Part shown: piece after piece, positions 33,950 through 42,182 of the stretch
How positions within the stretch are numbered: position 1 is the first letter of the stretch
Layout of the letters: each line of letters starts with the position of its first letter
The notes under the pieces: generated by a model
The model's input: only the letters and a program-made list of their open reading frames with translations
Told to the model about the DNA's origin: nothing
Database searches by the model: none
Translations under genes and position numbers: made by a program
Assembly: GCA_030648295.1 (NCBI GenBank)
Contig: JAUSID010000228.1
Span: 1 to 49,011, forward strand
DNA: 49,011 nt
From: Opitutaceae bacterium
GTDB taxonomy: Bacteria > Verrucomicrobiota > Verrucomicrobiia > Opitutales > Opitutaceae
Direction of reading: 5' to 3'

Positions 33950-36900
33950 ATGAACCCCCACCGAACCAACCTGACTACACTCATAACGCCGTGGCTCGCC
34001 TTGCTGGCGATTAGCCATGCCATCGCCGCCGAACCTGCGCGGACGACACCGCCCGCAACGGCCACTCCGCCGGTGACAAACGCCGCGCCCGGAGCGGACG
34101 CCAATCAGGACGACGTGCTGGAGCTGAGCCCGTTCAACGTCGTTACGACCCGCGACGTCGGCTACCAGGCCGAGAACACGCTCGCGGGCAGCCGGCTCAA
34201 CACCCAGCTCCGCGACACGGCCGGCTCCATCTCCGTTTTCACCAAGGAATTTCTCGATGACGTCGGCATCACCGACATCAAGGAGCTGGTGCAGTACTCG
34301 GTGAATTCCGAGATGAACACCAACGAGAATCAGGCCGGCTCCAACCAGAACCCCATCGTCAACGCCCAGAGCCTGACCCCGCCGATCCTGATTCGCGGCC
34401 TCGCGGCCAGCCTGGGCATGGATTATTTCACGAGTATCACGCCGACGGATCCGTATCGGGTTGGCCGTTACGAGGACAGCCGCGGGCCCAACAGCATCCT
34501 GTTCGGCGTCGGCTCTCCTGGTGGCCTGCTCAACCAGTCGTCGAAGACGGCGAGCACCGGGCGCGACAGCGCGACCGTGCGGTATGGCACGGGCTCATTC
34601 GATCGCCACCGGCTCGAGCTCGACGCCAACAAGGTCTTGCGCAAGGACAAGCTGGCCGTGTCGATGGCCGCGCTGCACCAGGAGAATGGCGGCTGGCGCG
34701 CCTTCGATTTCCAGGACAAGAAGCGCATCTTCGGCTCGGTGACCTATCGTCCTTTGCGGCAGCTGAGCTTGACGGTCATGGGCGAGACCGGACGGGATCG
34801 GACGGCCGTGATCCGCGCCACCGTCGAAGCGGACCAAGCCCTGGCGTGGTACGACAACCGGGAAGCGTTCGGCGTGAACGCCGTGACGTTCGCGCCCGGG
34901 ACCACCGCGCCCACGGCCGCAATGCAGGCGGTGGGCGTCACAACCCGCGACAGCACCCGGACCGGCAACAACCACCGCGTGACGTTCATTGAAAACGATG
35001 GCACGATCTTCGATGCATCCGGCGCCTTTCTCACCGGCAGCTATAACAACTCGGCGGTGCGCGGCCCCGACGGCACCCCCGGGGTCACGGGCTCCACGCT
35101 GCGCGTCAACGATGCGACGCTTTATCCGGCCGACCGCGATATCAACGCCGCCGGCCCGGGCATGTTCCGCGATCAGAAGCTGAAAAACTTCACCGTTACG
35201 GCAGACTGGCAGGCGACCCGGAACCTGGCTTTCAACCTCGCCTACAACTACCAGGATACGAGGGCGGTCGTTAATCTCATGACCGGCGCGGATCCCACGC
35301 TGCGGGGCGAGGCGAACCGGACGCTGGGGGTCAACGGCCCGGCCAATCCCTACGCCGGCCGGCTTTATTTCGACGGCAACTGGCGGCGGGACGTCCATGT
35401 GGGTGACGTGAGGGAGACCCGGCTGACCGGGTCGTACACGCTGGACACGAAATCGAAGTGGTTTGGCCGACATCGGATCGCGGCGATGGTATCGCGGGCG
35501 AAGCAGTTCGATACGCGGGCGAACTCGTGGCTGGCGCTGGCCGGCCGGCCGTTCAACGCCGCGGGAAACAACGTCAACAACCGGATCACCGTCCGCAACT
35601 ACATCACCGAGGGCAGCTATGCCACCTACCGGGTGGGCGACTGGCGCAAGCTCCCGGAGACGGTGACCTTCGGCGGACAAACCTACGAACTGGTGTTTGC
35701 GAACGAGCTGGGAGACGGAGCGAACAACGGCGGCGGCGACCAGGAGTCGACCACCAAGCTCGGCGTGATCCAGAGCCATTTCCTCGGCGGAAAACTCGTG
35801 ACGACGTTTGGTTATCGCGAGGACGAAATCGAGGTGATCGAACTCGGATATTATCAAGACCCGCTGATCGGTGACGTCGTCGACCGTGATCGGAGCAAGG
35901 GCAAGCTCACCAGTGCGACCGGCCACACGGCGACGGCCGGCGCGGTGTATCACGTTTTCGACTGGCTGTCGGTGATTGCGAATCGCTCCTCCAACCAGGG
36001 GGTGCCGTCGTTCGTCCGGAAGATTTTCCCGGACGGCAATCTCGCCCCGCCGTCGAAGGGCGAGGGTGCGGACTACGGTCTCGGATTCGATTTGCTCGGC
36101 GGCCGGCTGAACGCGAAGGCGGTTTACTTCACCTCGAAGGAACAGGGGCGGATTACGACCACGGGTTTCGGTGGCGCGTCGGGCCGGAACACCCGCGTGA
36201 TGGACGCGTTTGCCGGAGTCCTCGTTGGCACCGGGCTGCCGTTTTCCCCGAGCCAATGGGATCCGATTTACAGCCAGTACACGCCGCCGGCGACCGCGGC
36301 GTCATCCGATTTCGATTCGGAAGGCTACGAGGCGCGGGTCACGGCGAACCTGACGCGGAACTGGCGGCTGGTCGCGAACTATTCGTACACCGATTCAATC
36401 CGCAAGAACGTGGCCGCGGAGATTGCCGCATGGTACGGACTGAAGTCCGCCGAGGGCGGAAAAGCCGTCGTCCAGGGAGTGAGCCAGGATGCGACCGGCC
36501 GGTTCGTCGTCGATTCGAATGCTTTCGAGACCGGCGGCGCGGTCGCGAAGTGGCTCGAGCTTGGCCGGCTGAATCCGGAGGCGGATGTTTCCACCCTCAC
36601 GACATCGAACGGCCAGACGATCGCGCAGGAGATTTTCAATCTCACCGACAACATGAACGACGACAAGGAGCAGGAGGAAAAGCGATGGGGCGTGCGACCG
36701 CACAAGATCAGCCTGTTCACCGCCTATGATTTCAGGGAAGGCGCGCTGAAGGGCTTCACGATTGGCGGCGGCTGGCGCTGGCGCAGTGCCAACGTCATCG
36801 GCGCGGACGCGAACGGAAGCGAGATCACGGGCAAGGTGATCACGGCGACGGACCTGATGATGGCCTACACGCGGAAATTCGAGCGGCTGCCGGGCCGGGT

Positions 36901-37081
36901 GCGGTTTCAGATCAACATCTCGAATGTCCTCGACGATACCGACATCATCCCGGTGCGGCTTTCGACCTCCGCCAGCGCGCCGAACGGCTTTATGCTGCCC
37001 GGAGGCCGCGGGATGGCCTATAGCCGTTACGATCTCGTCGCACCGCGCGACATCCGCTTCACGACGACGTGGTCGTTTTAA
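33950..37081 (+). CDS. TonB-dependent outer-membrane receptor (1043 aa)
   Basis: A large receptor. Signal peptide (WLALLAISHAIAAEP), a Pro/Thr linker, then ELSPFNVVTTRDVGYQAENT and the plug (GSISVFTKEFLDDVGITDIK, then LTPPILIRGLAASLGMDYFT, then NSILFGVGSPGGLLNQSSKT). The barrel ends RDIRFTTTWSF with terminal Phe. The start at 33950 is preferred over an upstream frame that runs through the phosphatase gene in another reading. It follows the PhoD-like phosphatase directly, probably in one transcript. The receptor family is expanded in this genus, so the ligand cannot be read from sequence. Its last 23 bases overlap the gene on the opposite strand. Confidence 0.93.
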   Translation: MNPHRTNLTTLITPWLALLAISHAIAAEPARTTPPATATPPVTNAAPGADANQDDVLELSPFNVVTTRDVGYQAENTLAGSRLNTQLRDTAGSISVFTKEFLDDVGITDIKELVQYSVNSEMNTNENQAGSNQNPIVNAQSLTPPILIRGLAASLGMDYFTSITPTDPYRVGRYEDSRGPNSILFGVGSPGGLLNQSSKTASTGRDSATVRYGTGSFDRHRLELDANKVLRKDKLAVSMAALHQENGGWRAFDFQDKKRIFGSVTYRPLRQLSLTVMGETGRDRTAVIRATVEADQALAWYDNREAFGVNAVTFAPGTTAPTAAMQAVGVTTRDSTRTGNNHRVTFIENDGTIFDASGAFLTGSYNNSAVRGPDGTPGVTGSTLRVNDATLYPADRDINAAGPGMFRDQKLKNFTVTADWQATRNLAFNLAYNYQDTRAVVNLMTGADPTLRGEANRTLGVNGPANPYAGRLYFDGNWRRDVHVGDVRETRLTGSYTLDTKSKWFGRHRIAAMVSRAKQFDTRANSWLALAGRPFNAAGNNVNNRITVRNYITEGSYATYRVGDWRKLPETVTFGGQTYELVFANELGDGANNGGGDQESTTKLGVIQSHFLGGKLVTTFGYREDEIEVIELGYYQDPLIGDVVDRDRSKGKLTSATGHTATAGAVYHVFDWLSVIANRSSNQGVPSFVRKIFPDGNLAPPSKGEGADYGLGFDLLGGRLNAKAVYFTSKEQGRITTTGFGGASGRNTRVMDAFAGVLVGTGLPFSPSQWDPIYSQYTPPATAASSDFDSEGYEARVTANLTRNWRLVANYSYTDSIRKNVAAEIAAWYGLKSAEGGKAVVQGVSQDATGRFVVDSNAFETGGAVAKWLELGRLNPEADVSTLTTSNGQTIAQEIFNLTDNMNDDKEQEEKRWGVRPHKISLFTAYDFREGALKGFTIGGGWRWRSANVIGADANGSEITGKVITATDLMMAYTRKFERLPGRVRFQINISNVLDDTDIIPVRLSTSASAPNGFMLPGGRGMAYSRYDLVAPRDIRFTTTWSF

Positions 37082-37448
37082 ACACGACGTCGTTCGGAAG
37101 CAGCCAGTGGGTGGCATAGGCGCGCTCGATATTTGCGTTGCCTGATTTGCTGAACCGCAGCGGCTCGCGTTGGCCTTTGCCCCACGACATGTAGGCCGTC
37201 CAACTTGGACGCAGATTTCCGCGCCGGGAATTTTCCGTCACCGCGCGCACGACGGCGTTTATGGCGGGAAGGGATCCCCGGATCACACCTTCCAAGTATG
37301 GCACCCGGCGAAACCGCCAACGCTCGTAGTCGTCCCGGGTGAGCAGATTCATCGCGATGAAGACATCGGTGATCGCGATATAACCTTTTTCTTTCAGGCA
37401 CGTGCCAGTCGCTGTCAGAGCACGCTGTTTCAGCTCCTCGCGGTTCAT
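37059..37448 (-). CDS. small conserved protein of unknown function (129 aa)
   Basis: A cytosolic protein with a recognisable pattern: REELKQRALTATGTCLKEKG, then ITDVFIAMNLLTRDDYERWR, then RRVPYLEGVIRGSLPAINAV, then KGQREPLRFSKSGNANIERAYATHWL. I associate this layout with small hypothetical proteins near repair or restriction genes, but I have no name for it. No nuclease motif stands out. It overlaps the receptor's 3' end by 23 bases on the opposite strand, and is followed by 9 bases and the reverse-strand gene at 37458, so the two are probably one transcript. Confidence 0.75.
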   Translation of the reverse strand: MNREELKQRALTATGTCLKEKGYIAITDVFIAMNLLTRDDYERWRFRRVPYLEGVIRGSLPAINAVVRAVTENSRRGNLRPSWTAYMSWGKGQREPLRFSKSGNANIERAYATHWLLPNDVVFKTTTSS

Positions 37449-37457
37449 TGCAACCAG

Positions 37458-37913
37458 TCAAAGTTTCTTTTGTAGCACGTCTGCGAACTCGCTCCACGGT
37501 GCCGAGGAGTCCGCGACGAAGCGCCGTAACGGAGCCAATGCGTCTCCCCAAGCGGGTGTGAGCGGCGGCGTCAGGGCTGCGTCCAGCGTCGCCGGCTCTG
37601 GCAGCCGGTGCTCCACCGCCAAGGCGCAGCCGAGCGCCTGCGCGCCGTCCAGCAGCGCGGCCCGCGCCTCTTCGCCGAGTCCGCCGAACTGGCGGCTGCG
37701 CACGTCGCGAATCTCGATCGAGTACGTGAGTCCGCTGCGCGATGCGACGCGGAAATTGGAGTAGATGGGATGCCGCGCGTCGTCGTTGGTGATGCGGAAG
37801 TCCTCGGTGCGGGCGCGCAGCCGGCGGCGTTCGATCTCGTCGTCGTCGGTGGTGCGCCAGTTGTGCGGCATGGGAACCTCAGCCACGGGCGGGGTTTTCG
37901 ATGTGGCGGCCAT
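37458..37913 (-). CDS. hypothetical protein, possible fusion remnant of a SWIM/SNF2 helicase
   Basis: 151 residues. The first half (MPHNWRTTDDDEIERRRLRA, then HPIYSNFRVASRSGLTYSIE and IRDVRSRQF) reads like the N-terminus of large SNF2 helicases, where a SWIM Cys/His cluster would follow. Here the sequence switches at RSRQF to GGLGEEARAALLDGAQALGC and a Pro/Ala tail ending SEFADVLQKKL. No Cys/His cluster remains. I infer an internal deletion joining two parts, with the frame kept. The alternative is an intact small protein. Start 37913 or Met at 37871. The family link is from memory and uncertain. Confidence 0.5.
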   Translation of the reverse strand: MAATSKTPPVAEVPMPHNWRTTDDDEIERRRLRARTEDFRITNDDARHPIYSNFRVASRSGLTYSIEIRDVRSRQFGGLGEEARAALLDGAQALGCALAVEHRLPEPATLDAALTPPLTPAWGDALAPLRRFVADSSAPWSEFADVLQKKL

Positions 37914-37994
37914 GGGGCGATGCTCCGCCGGCCCTCGAGGGCGAGTCAATGTCGGGTAGGTTTCTTTTTTCTCCCCTCGATCAAAAATCCGGTT

Positions 37995-39041
37995 ATGGAG
38001 CCATCCATGCGCAAGTTGAAGGTGAGCTGGCTGGATTTCGAGACCGCGTGCGATATGCGCGGTAACGAGATCAAATCCTACGTTGATCTCGAAACCGGGA
38101 AAGTGCTGGTGGTCATGGATGAAATCCGGGAGCAATTGGAGGAACTGTGGGATAAAGCCGGCGCCGATGCATCGCTCGACGATCTGCTTTTCCAGGCGGG
38201 CGGAGCGGAATGGGAAAAGCAGGCGCTGCGTGATGCGTGGCTGGTGGAGCAGGGGTCCGGTCAACGCGTCGTGTCGTTGCCGGAGCCCGAGCCGCACGAG
38301 GATTTCCGTGACCTGGAAGACTTCGTCGCGACCGTGCAGGACCCGAAAGTGCGCGCGGAACTCGAGCACGCGTTGGAGGGGCGCGGCGCCTTCCGCCGTT
38401 TTCGCGATGTCATCCACGGTACGTTTCGGGAGCGGCAGCAATGGTTCAAGTTCAAGCAACAGCGCTTGCGCGAACGGATGACGAGATGGTTCGCATCGTA
38501 TGATATCGAGGTGGAATGGGTGTTGCCGCCGCCACCGCCGCCGGAAACACCCGTGCGCGAGCATCTGCTCGAAGGGGTGCTGAAATTCGTCCGCGTCGCA
38601 ACGCAGCTCCCCGGGGTCAAGCGGATCGCATTGGTCGGCTCGTTGACCCGGGACGAGCCCGAACCGAAGGATGTCGACCTGCTTGTCACCGTAGCCGACG
38701 ACATGGATCTGACGCCGCTTGCGAGCGCCGGCCGCAAACTGGGCGGGCACGCGCAGCAGCGCAACCGCGGCAGCGACGTGTTCCTGGCGAACGAGCGGGG
38801 CGAGTATATCGGACGGGCGTGCCCCTGGCGGGAGTGTGCTCCGGGAATCCGCGTGCGTTGCGATGCGCTGAACTGCGGCCGCCGCCATTATCTGCACGAC
38901 GACCTTCGCTCCGTGCGGCTGGACGCGAAGCTGGTGGCCGAGCCGCCGATCGAGCTATGGCCCGAGCTGCGCGTGCGGGTGCAGGTTCCGTCCGACGTCA
39001 GTGCTCACTTGCTGGCGAAGTTCGACTTGAATCGGCGATGA
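37995..39041 (+). CDS. fusion of UPF0158 domain with nucleotidyltransferase-like domain
   Basis: 348 residues. Residues 5-175 match the UPF0158 family (VSWLDFETACDMRGNEIKSY, then DEIREQLEELWDK, then FKFKQQRLRERMTRWFASYD). A proline run (178-183) links to a second domain with the nucleotidyltransferase signature: G215-S216 (LVGSLTRDE), D226 and D228 (KDVDLLVTV), as in MNT/KNT-like proteins. A cysteine-rich tail (CPWRECAPGIRVRCDALNCG) may bind zinc. UPF0158 proteins normally stand alone, so the pairing suggests a shared pathway. It is cytosolic. The start is the ATG at 37995; 38007 is an alternative. It faces the sulfatase gene tail to tail, 6 bases apart. Confidence 0.82.
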   Translation: MEPSMRKLKVSWLDFETACDMRGNEIKSYVDLETGKVLVVMDEIREQLEELWDKAGADASLDDLLFQAGGAEWEKQALRDAWLVEQGSGQRVVSLPEPEPHEDFRDLEDFVATVQDPKVRAELEHALEGRGAFRRFRDVIHGTFRERQQWFKFKQQRLRERMTRWFASYDIEVEWVLPPPPPPETPVREHLLEGVLKFVRVATQLPGVKRIALVGSLTRDEPEPKDVDLLVTVADDMDLTPLASAGRKLGGHAQQRNRGSDVFLANERGEYIGRACPWRECAPGIRVRCDALNCGRRHYLHDDLRSVRLDAKLVAEPPIELWPELRVRVQVPSDVSAHLLAKFDLNRR

Positions 39042-39047
39042 GGCGGG

Positions 39048-40937
39048 TTATCGCGCCGTGGCGGCGGACGACGCCGGTGATCCGGACGCCGCCGTCAGAT
39101 AGGTTTTCAACCGGTGAACGTAGTCGTTGCCGCGCGTGGTCGCGCGCGGGTCGACGGTTGGCATCGCACGGATGAAGTCGAGCAGGGGCGCCGCTTTCGC
39201 GCCGATGCGGTCGATCGCATTCAACGCCTCGATGCCGGCATACGCGCTCGTCTTCGTCGGGTCCGCACAGTGGCGCAGCGCGGCCAGCGCCGGTTCGAGC
39301 TCCGCGGTGGCGCCGAATTTCGCCAGCGCCTCGGCGGCTGCGATTCGGACGCCCGCGGAGGAATCGGTGAGCGCCGCGCTGAGCTCGCGTTTCATCGCTG
39401 CGACCGTGGGCCCGCCTCGCATCAGCGCACCCATGGCGCCCCAGTAGCGCACGCCGCTGTCGGCGTCGCGGAGAAAAGCCTGGAGCTGCGGCACCGCGTC
39501 GGGGCGCAAGAGCGAGGCGACTTCCGCGGCGGCGAACACGCGGGCGAACGGATACGCGGCGTCCGTGGCCAGCGCGTCGCGCGGCGGCTGGTCGCCCGAA
39601 CGCGCATGCATTTCAGACTCGGCCAGGAAACCGGTGTCGCGGATCCGCGCGGCGTTGGCCTGCACTTCGCGCCGCAGCGTTTCGAGGATGCGGCGGTGCT
39701 CCGGGGACGCCGCGAGGTTGCGCACTTCATCGGGATCGCTCTGGAGATCGTAGAGCTCCTCCGGCGCCTTCGGTTCGCGCCAGAAGATCGACTGCGCCTC
39801 GTTGAGCTTGCCGGCATCGAAGCGCTGCCGCCAGACCTGCGTCGTGGGGGTGCGGAACTGCGTGCCGACGTGCTGCCCCTGCGACAGGTGCGGCAGGTAG
39901 TTGCGCAGGTAAACGAAGCGCCCGTCCGTCACGGAGCGCACGAGGTCGTAGCGTTCGTCCATCCGGCCGCGGAATCCGTGGAGATAACGTGGTGGCGCCG
40001 TTTGGAATTCGCCGGCAAAGGCGTGGCCCTGCAGCGTCGCCGGAGGACGGATACCAGCGAGACTGAGCATGGTGGGAGCGAGGTCGACGAAGCTCACCAG
40101 TCGATCGGATTTTCCGCCCGCGGCGTATTCCCTCGGCGCGAGCTGCCGCCACTTCGACGGGAAGTAGACCACCATCGGTACGCGCAATCCGGAGTCCGAC
40201 GGCCACCGTTTGCTGCGCGGCATCCCCGGTCCATGATCGGCGTAGTAGAACACGATGGTGTCGTCCACGAGACTCGCGTCGGCGAGTTCCTTCAGTTTCT
40301 CGCCGGCGATCCGATCGACCACGCTCACCTGATCGTAGTATTGGGCCCAGTCGCGGCGGACCTCGGGGGTGTCGGGGTGATAGGCGGGAACCCGAACGCT
40401 GGCGGGATCGATGACCGCGACGTGCGGTCGTTTGATCACCTGGCTCTCGTGGCTGTCCGTGGCATTGAAGATGGCGAAGAAGGGCCGGCCCGCGGGGCGA
40501 TTGCGCCAATGGGCGGTGCGTGAAGAGGCATCCCACACTTCACCGGGCTTGGTGAGGTTGTAATCCTCCTTCGCGTTGTTCGTGCAATAGTATCCCGCCG
40601 CGCGCAGGAATTGCGGAAACATTTTCGCGCCCGCCGGCATCGGAACCTCGCTGCGCATGTGCTCGCCGCCGAGCGAAGGCGCCAGCATCCCGGAAATGAT
40701 GGTGGTGCGCGCCGGGGCGCAGCAGGGCGCGTTCGACCAGGCGCGATGGAACAACATGCCTTTCGCCGCCAGCGCATCCACATTGGGCGTACGCGCGATC
40801 GGATCACCGTAGCACCCGAGGTGCGGCCCGTGATCCTCGCTGGTCAGCCAGAGGATGTTCGGACGATCGGCGGCGTGCGCCGCAATCGCGGCGGGCAGAA
40901 ACAAGAACCAGGACGAGTAACGTAAGCGGGGTGGCAT
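39048..40937 (-). CDS. type I sulfatase with C-terminal HEAT-like repeats
   Basis: 629 residues, exported (signal RLRYSSWFLFLPAAIAAHAA). Sulfatase core: RPNILWLTSEDHGPHLGCYG; motif C73-A74-P75-A76-R77 (CCAPARTTIISG) for formylglycine; FFAIFNATDSHE; VFYYADHGPGMPRSKRW. Unlike the other sulfatase it continues, after about residue 430, with alanine-rich helical repeats (TDAAYPFARVFAAAEVASLL, then SSAGVRIAAAEALAKFGATA, then TKTSAYAGIEALNAIDRIGA) of HEAT type, probably a binding arm. The substrate is unknown. It may belong to a heparan- or N-sulfoglucosamine-like subgroup, but only by general resemblance. It converges on the UPF0158 fusion gene with stops 6 bases apart. Confidence 0.9.
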   Translation of the reverse strand: MPPRLRYSSWFLFLPAAIAAHAADRPNILWLTSEDHGPHLGCYGDPIARTPNVDALAAKGMLFHRAWSNAPCCAPARTTIISGMLAPSLGGEHMRSEVPMPAGAKMFPQFLRAAGYYCTNNAKEDYNLTKPGEVWDASSRTAHWRNRPAGRPFFAIFNATDSHESQVIKRPHVAVIDPASVRVPAYHPDTPEVRRDWAQYYDQVSVVDRIAGEKLKELADASLVDDTIVFYYADHGPGMPRSKRWPSDSGLRVPMVVYFPSKWRQLAPREYAAGGKSDRLVSFVDLAPTMLSLAGIRPPATLQGHAFAGEFQTAPPRYLHGFRGRMDERYDLVRSVTDGRFVYLRNYLPHLSQGQHVGTQFRTPTTQVWRQRFDAGKLNEAQSIFWREPKAPEELYDLQSDPDEVRNLAASPEHRRILETLRREVQANAARIRDTGFLAESEMHARSGDQPPRDALATDAAYPFARVFAAAEVASLLRPDAVPQLQAFLRDADSGVRYWGAMGALMRGGPTVAAMKRELSAALTDSSAGVRIAAAEALAKFGATAELEPALAALRHCADPTKTSAYAGIEALNAIDRIGAKAAPLLDFIRAMPTVDPRATTRGNDYVHRLKTYLTAASGSPASSAATAR

Positions 40938-41077
40938 CGAGGTTGAGCGAAGTTGAGTGGACGAATCAACGAGCGCATGGCCGCGACGTTCTCGTCCCTA
41001 TGGCTTCGGACCAAATCACAACCGATTGCCGGCGCCAAGGCTGAGGAGGCGGACGGGTGGTGTTCGTCGCTGGTATT

Positions 41078-41102
41078 GGAGACGCGGCCCCCTCGCCGCG
41101 TC
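41078..41102. repeat. second GGAGACGCGG palindrome
   Basis: ACGCGGC pairs with GCCGCGT around CCCCCT; the sequence and the preceding GGAG match the unit at 27573-27603. Confidence 0.75.
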
Positions 41103-41182
41103 GGTTGATGTGCGTGGGCCAGCCGGGAAATTGCACACCGCGGCACCGCGGCCGCAACCAAAGGGTCGGCCAAGACATTTTA

Positions 41183-41209
41183 CCGCAGATAACGCAGATA
41201 GCGCAGATG
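41183..41209. repeat. CGCAGATA 9-mer tandem repeat
   Basis: Three units of CGCAGATNN (CCGCAGATA, ACGCAGATA, GCGCAGATG) lie directly before the 37-base dispersed repeat. Confidence 0.8.
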
Positions 41210-41221
41210 GTGCGGTTAACT

Positions 41222-41258
41222 CATGCTCGCGGCTTGCGTGCATTTTCAGGGATAGTGA
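41222..41258. repeat. 37-base dispersed repeat, copy 1
   Basis: Starts CATGCTCGCGGCTTGCGTGC and ends GGGATAGTGA. It matches 48827-48863 with one base changed. Here it lies between 9-mer words and a hairpin, outside any gene. Confidence 0.93.
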
Positions 41259-41263
41259 GCGGC

Positions 41264-41291
41264 CTTTTTCCGAGATTGCGCTCGGAAAAAG
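41264..41291. repeat. 11-bp perfect hairpin
   Basis: CTTTTTCCGAG (41264-41274) is complementary to CTCGGAAAAAG (41281-41291) with a 6-base loop. No T-run follows. Confidence 0.8.
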
Positions 41292-41335
41292 AGGTTCGCC
41301 TACGGCGAGCAGCCGCCCTCCAAGCCTTCTTACAT

Positions 41336-41399
41336 GAGGCAACGGAGGTAACGGAGAAATTGCGGTGCCCGTGCTCTCCGTTGTCTCCGTTTCCTCCTG
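41336..41399. repeat. inverted ACGGAGG word cluster
   Basis: GAGGCAACGGAGGTAACGGA faces CTCTCCGTTGTCTCCGTTTC plus CTCC, forming a long imperfect hairpin with 9-base periodicity. Confidence 0.8.
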
Positions 41400-41418
41400 T
41401 AAAGCTTCTGGTTTTAGA

Positions 41419-41456
41419 GTGTCAGTTACGACCAACATGTTGGTCGTAACTGACAC
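41419..41456. repeat. 38-bp perfect palindrome without loop
   Basis: GTGTCAGTTACGACCAACA is followed at once by its exact reverse complement, 19 + 19 bases, no mismatch and no spacer. It ends 17 bases past the stop of the PagL-like gene (reverse strand) and is AT-richer than its surroundings. It could cap that transcript or be a mobile palindrome. Confidence 0.95.
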
Positions 41457-41472
41457 CTTGGTGCGCAGCGCC

Positions 41473-42126
41473 TCAGAACCGGCGGGAAAAGCGCAGCAGC
41501 GGACCCAGCACGTTCAATCCGGGATTCACCTTGTCACGGCCGTCGTTCGAGACGTGCTGAAAAAACAACCCCAGTGACCACTCGAAGGCCGGACTGATCC
41601 GCACGCGGACACCCGAGTCGATCAGCCAGTTGAGATTGAAGTCCTGACCCTGGGCGCCGGGAATTTCGTAGCCCTTGCTGTCCATCCAGCCGGCCCCGCC
41701 ACCGCTCGAAAAGTACACCGCGAGTTTGCCGGATGGATTTCGCCATTCCAAATCCCCGGCCGCCGCGGCGCCGATGTAGTACGTCTCCGGGCCGCGGACG
41801 ATGGGCTCGAGCAGCAGGCTGAAACGCGGTCGCAATGACAACGTGCCGCCGCCCAACGGATGGCGCACGCCGGGTGAGATGCGCAGCGAGAAAATCTGCG
41901 GCACAATTACATAGTCCAACGGCGTGGCGCCACCGCCGACGCTCGACCATACGCCGGTCGCGTACTCCCATTCGAAGGTTCGCGGCTGGGGCGGCAGAAC
42001 CTGGGCCGCCGCGCGGGCAGGCGCGGCCCCCATCATCGTCGATATGATCAGGACAAGGAGAGTTCTTCCGGCGCAGCCTTCGGGAAACATTCCCTGGACC
42101 GTACGCAATTTTCGCCGAAACTCCAA
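41473..42126 (-). CDS. pagL: PagL-like lipid A deacylase (acyloxyacyl hydrolase family)
   Basis: A 217-residue outer-membrane beta-barrel with signal peptide (LLVLIISTMMGAAPARAAA). Strands alternate throughout (DYVIVPQIFSLRISPGVRHP, YFSSGGGAGWMDSK). The active site is at the end: FFQHVSNDGRDKVNPGLNVLG, with H191, S193 and N194, then a terminal Phe. PagL enzymes remove a fatty acid from lipid A, changing the outer leaflet. The family is usually near 150-180 residues mature, so the length fits. Met13 is an alternative start. Downstream of the SGNH esterase gene in the same direction, 56 bases apart, it may be co-transcribed with it. Confidence 0.85.
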   Translation of the reverse strand: MEFRRKLRTVQGMFPEGCAGRTLLVLIISTMMGAAPARAAAQVLPPQPRTFEWEYATGVWSSVGGGATPLDYVIVPQIFSLRISPGVRHPLGGGTLSLRPRFSLLLEPIVRGPETYYIGAAAAGDLEWRNPSGKLAVYFSSGGGAGWMDSKGYEIPGAQGQDFNLNWLIDSGVRVRISPAFEWSLGLFFQHVSNDGRDKVNPGLNVLGPLLRFSRRF

Positions 42127-42182
42127 TGCGGCGCGGCAACGGCGGCGTCGAATCCGCGGCGATGAGTGCGGCCCGAGCTGAA

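Larger units (their letters stand above)
40938..41472. other. 535-base repeat mosaic, no gene
   Basis: At least six repeat types stand side by side: the GACGCGGCC palindrome (41078), ACGCAGATA 9-mers (41183), a 37-base dispersed repeat (41222), an 11-bp hairpin (41264), an ACGGAGG-type inverted cluster (41336), and a 38-bp perfect palindrome (41419). Open frames on both strands are only translations of these words. Confidence 0.88.
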
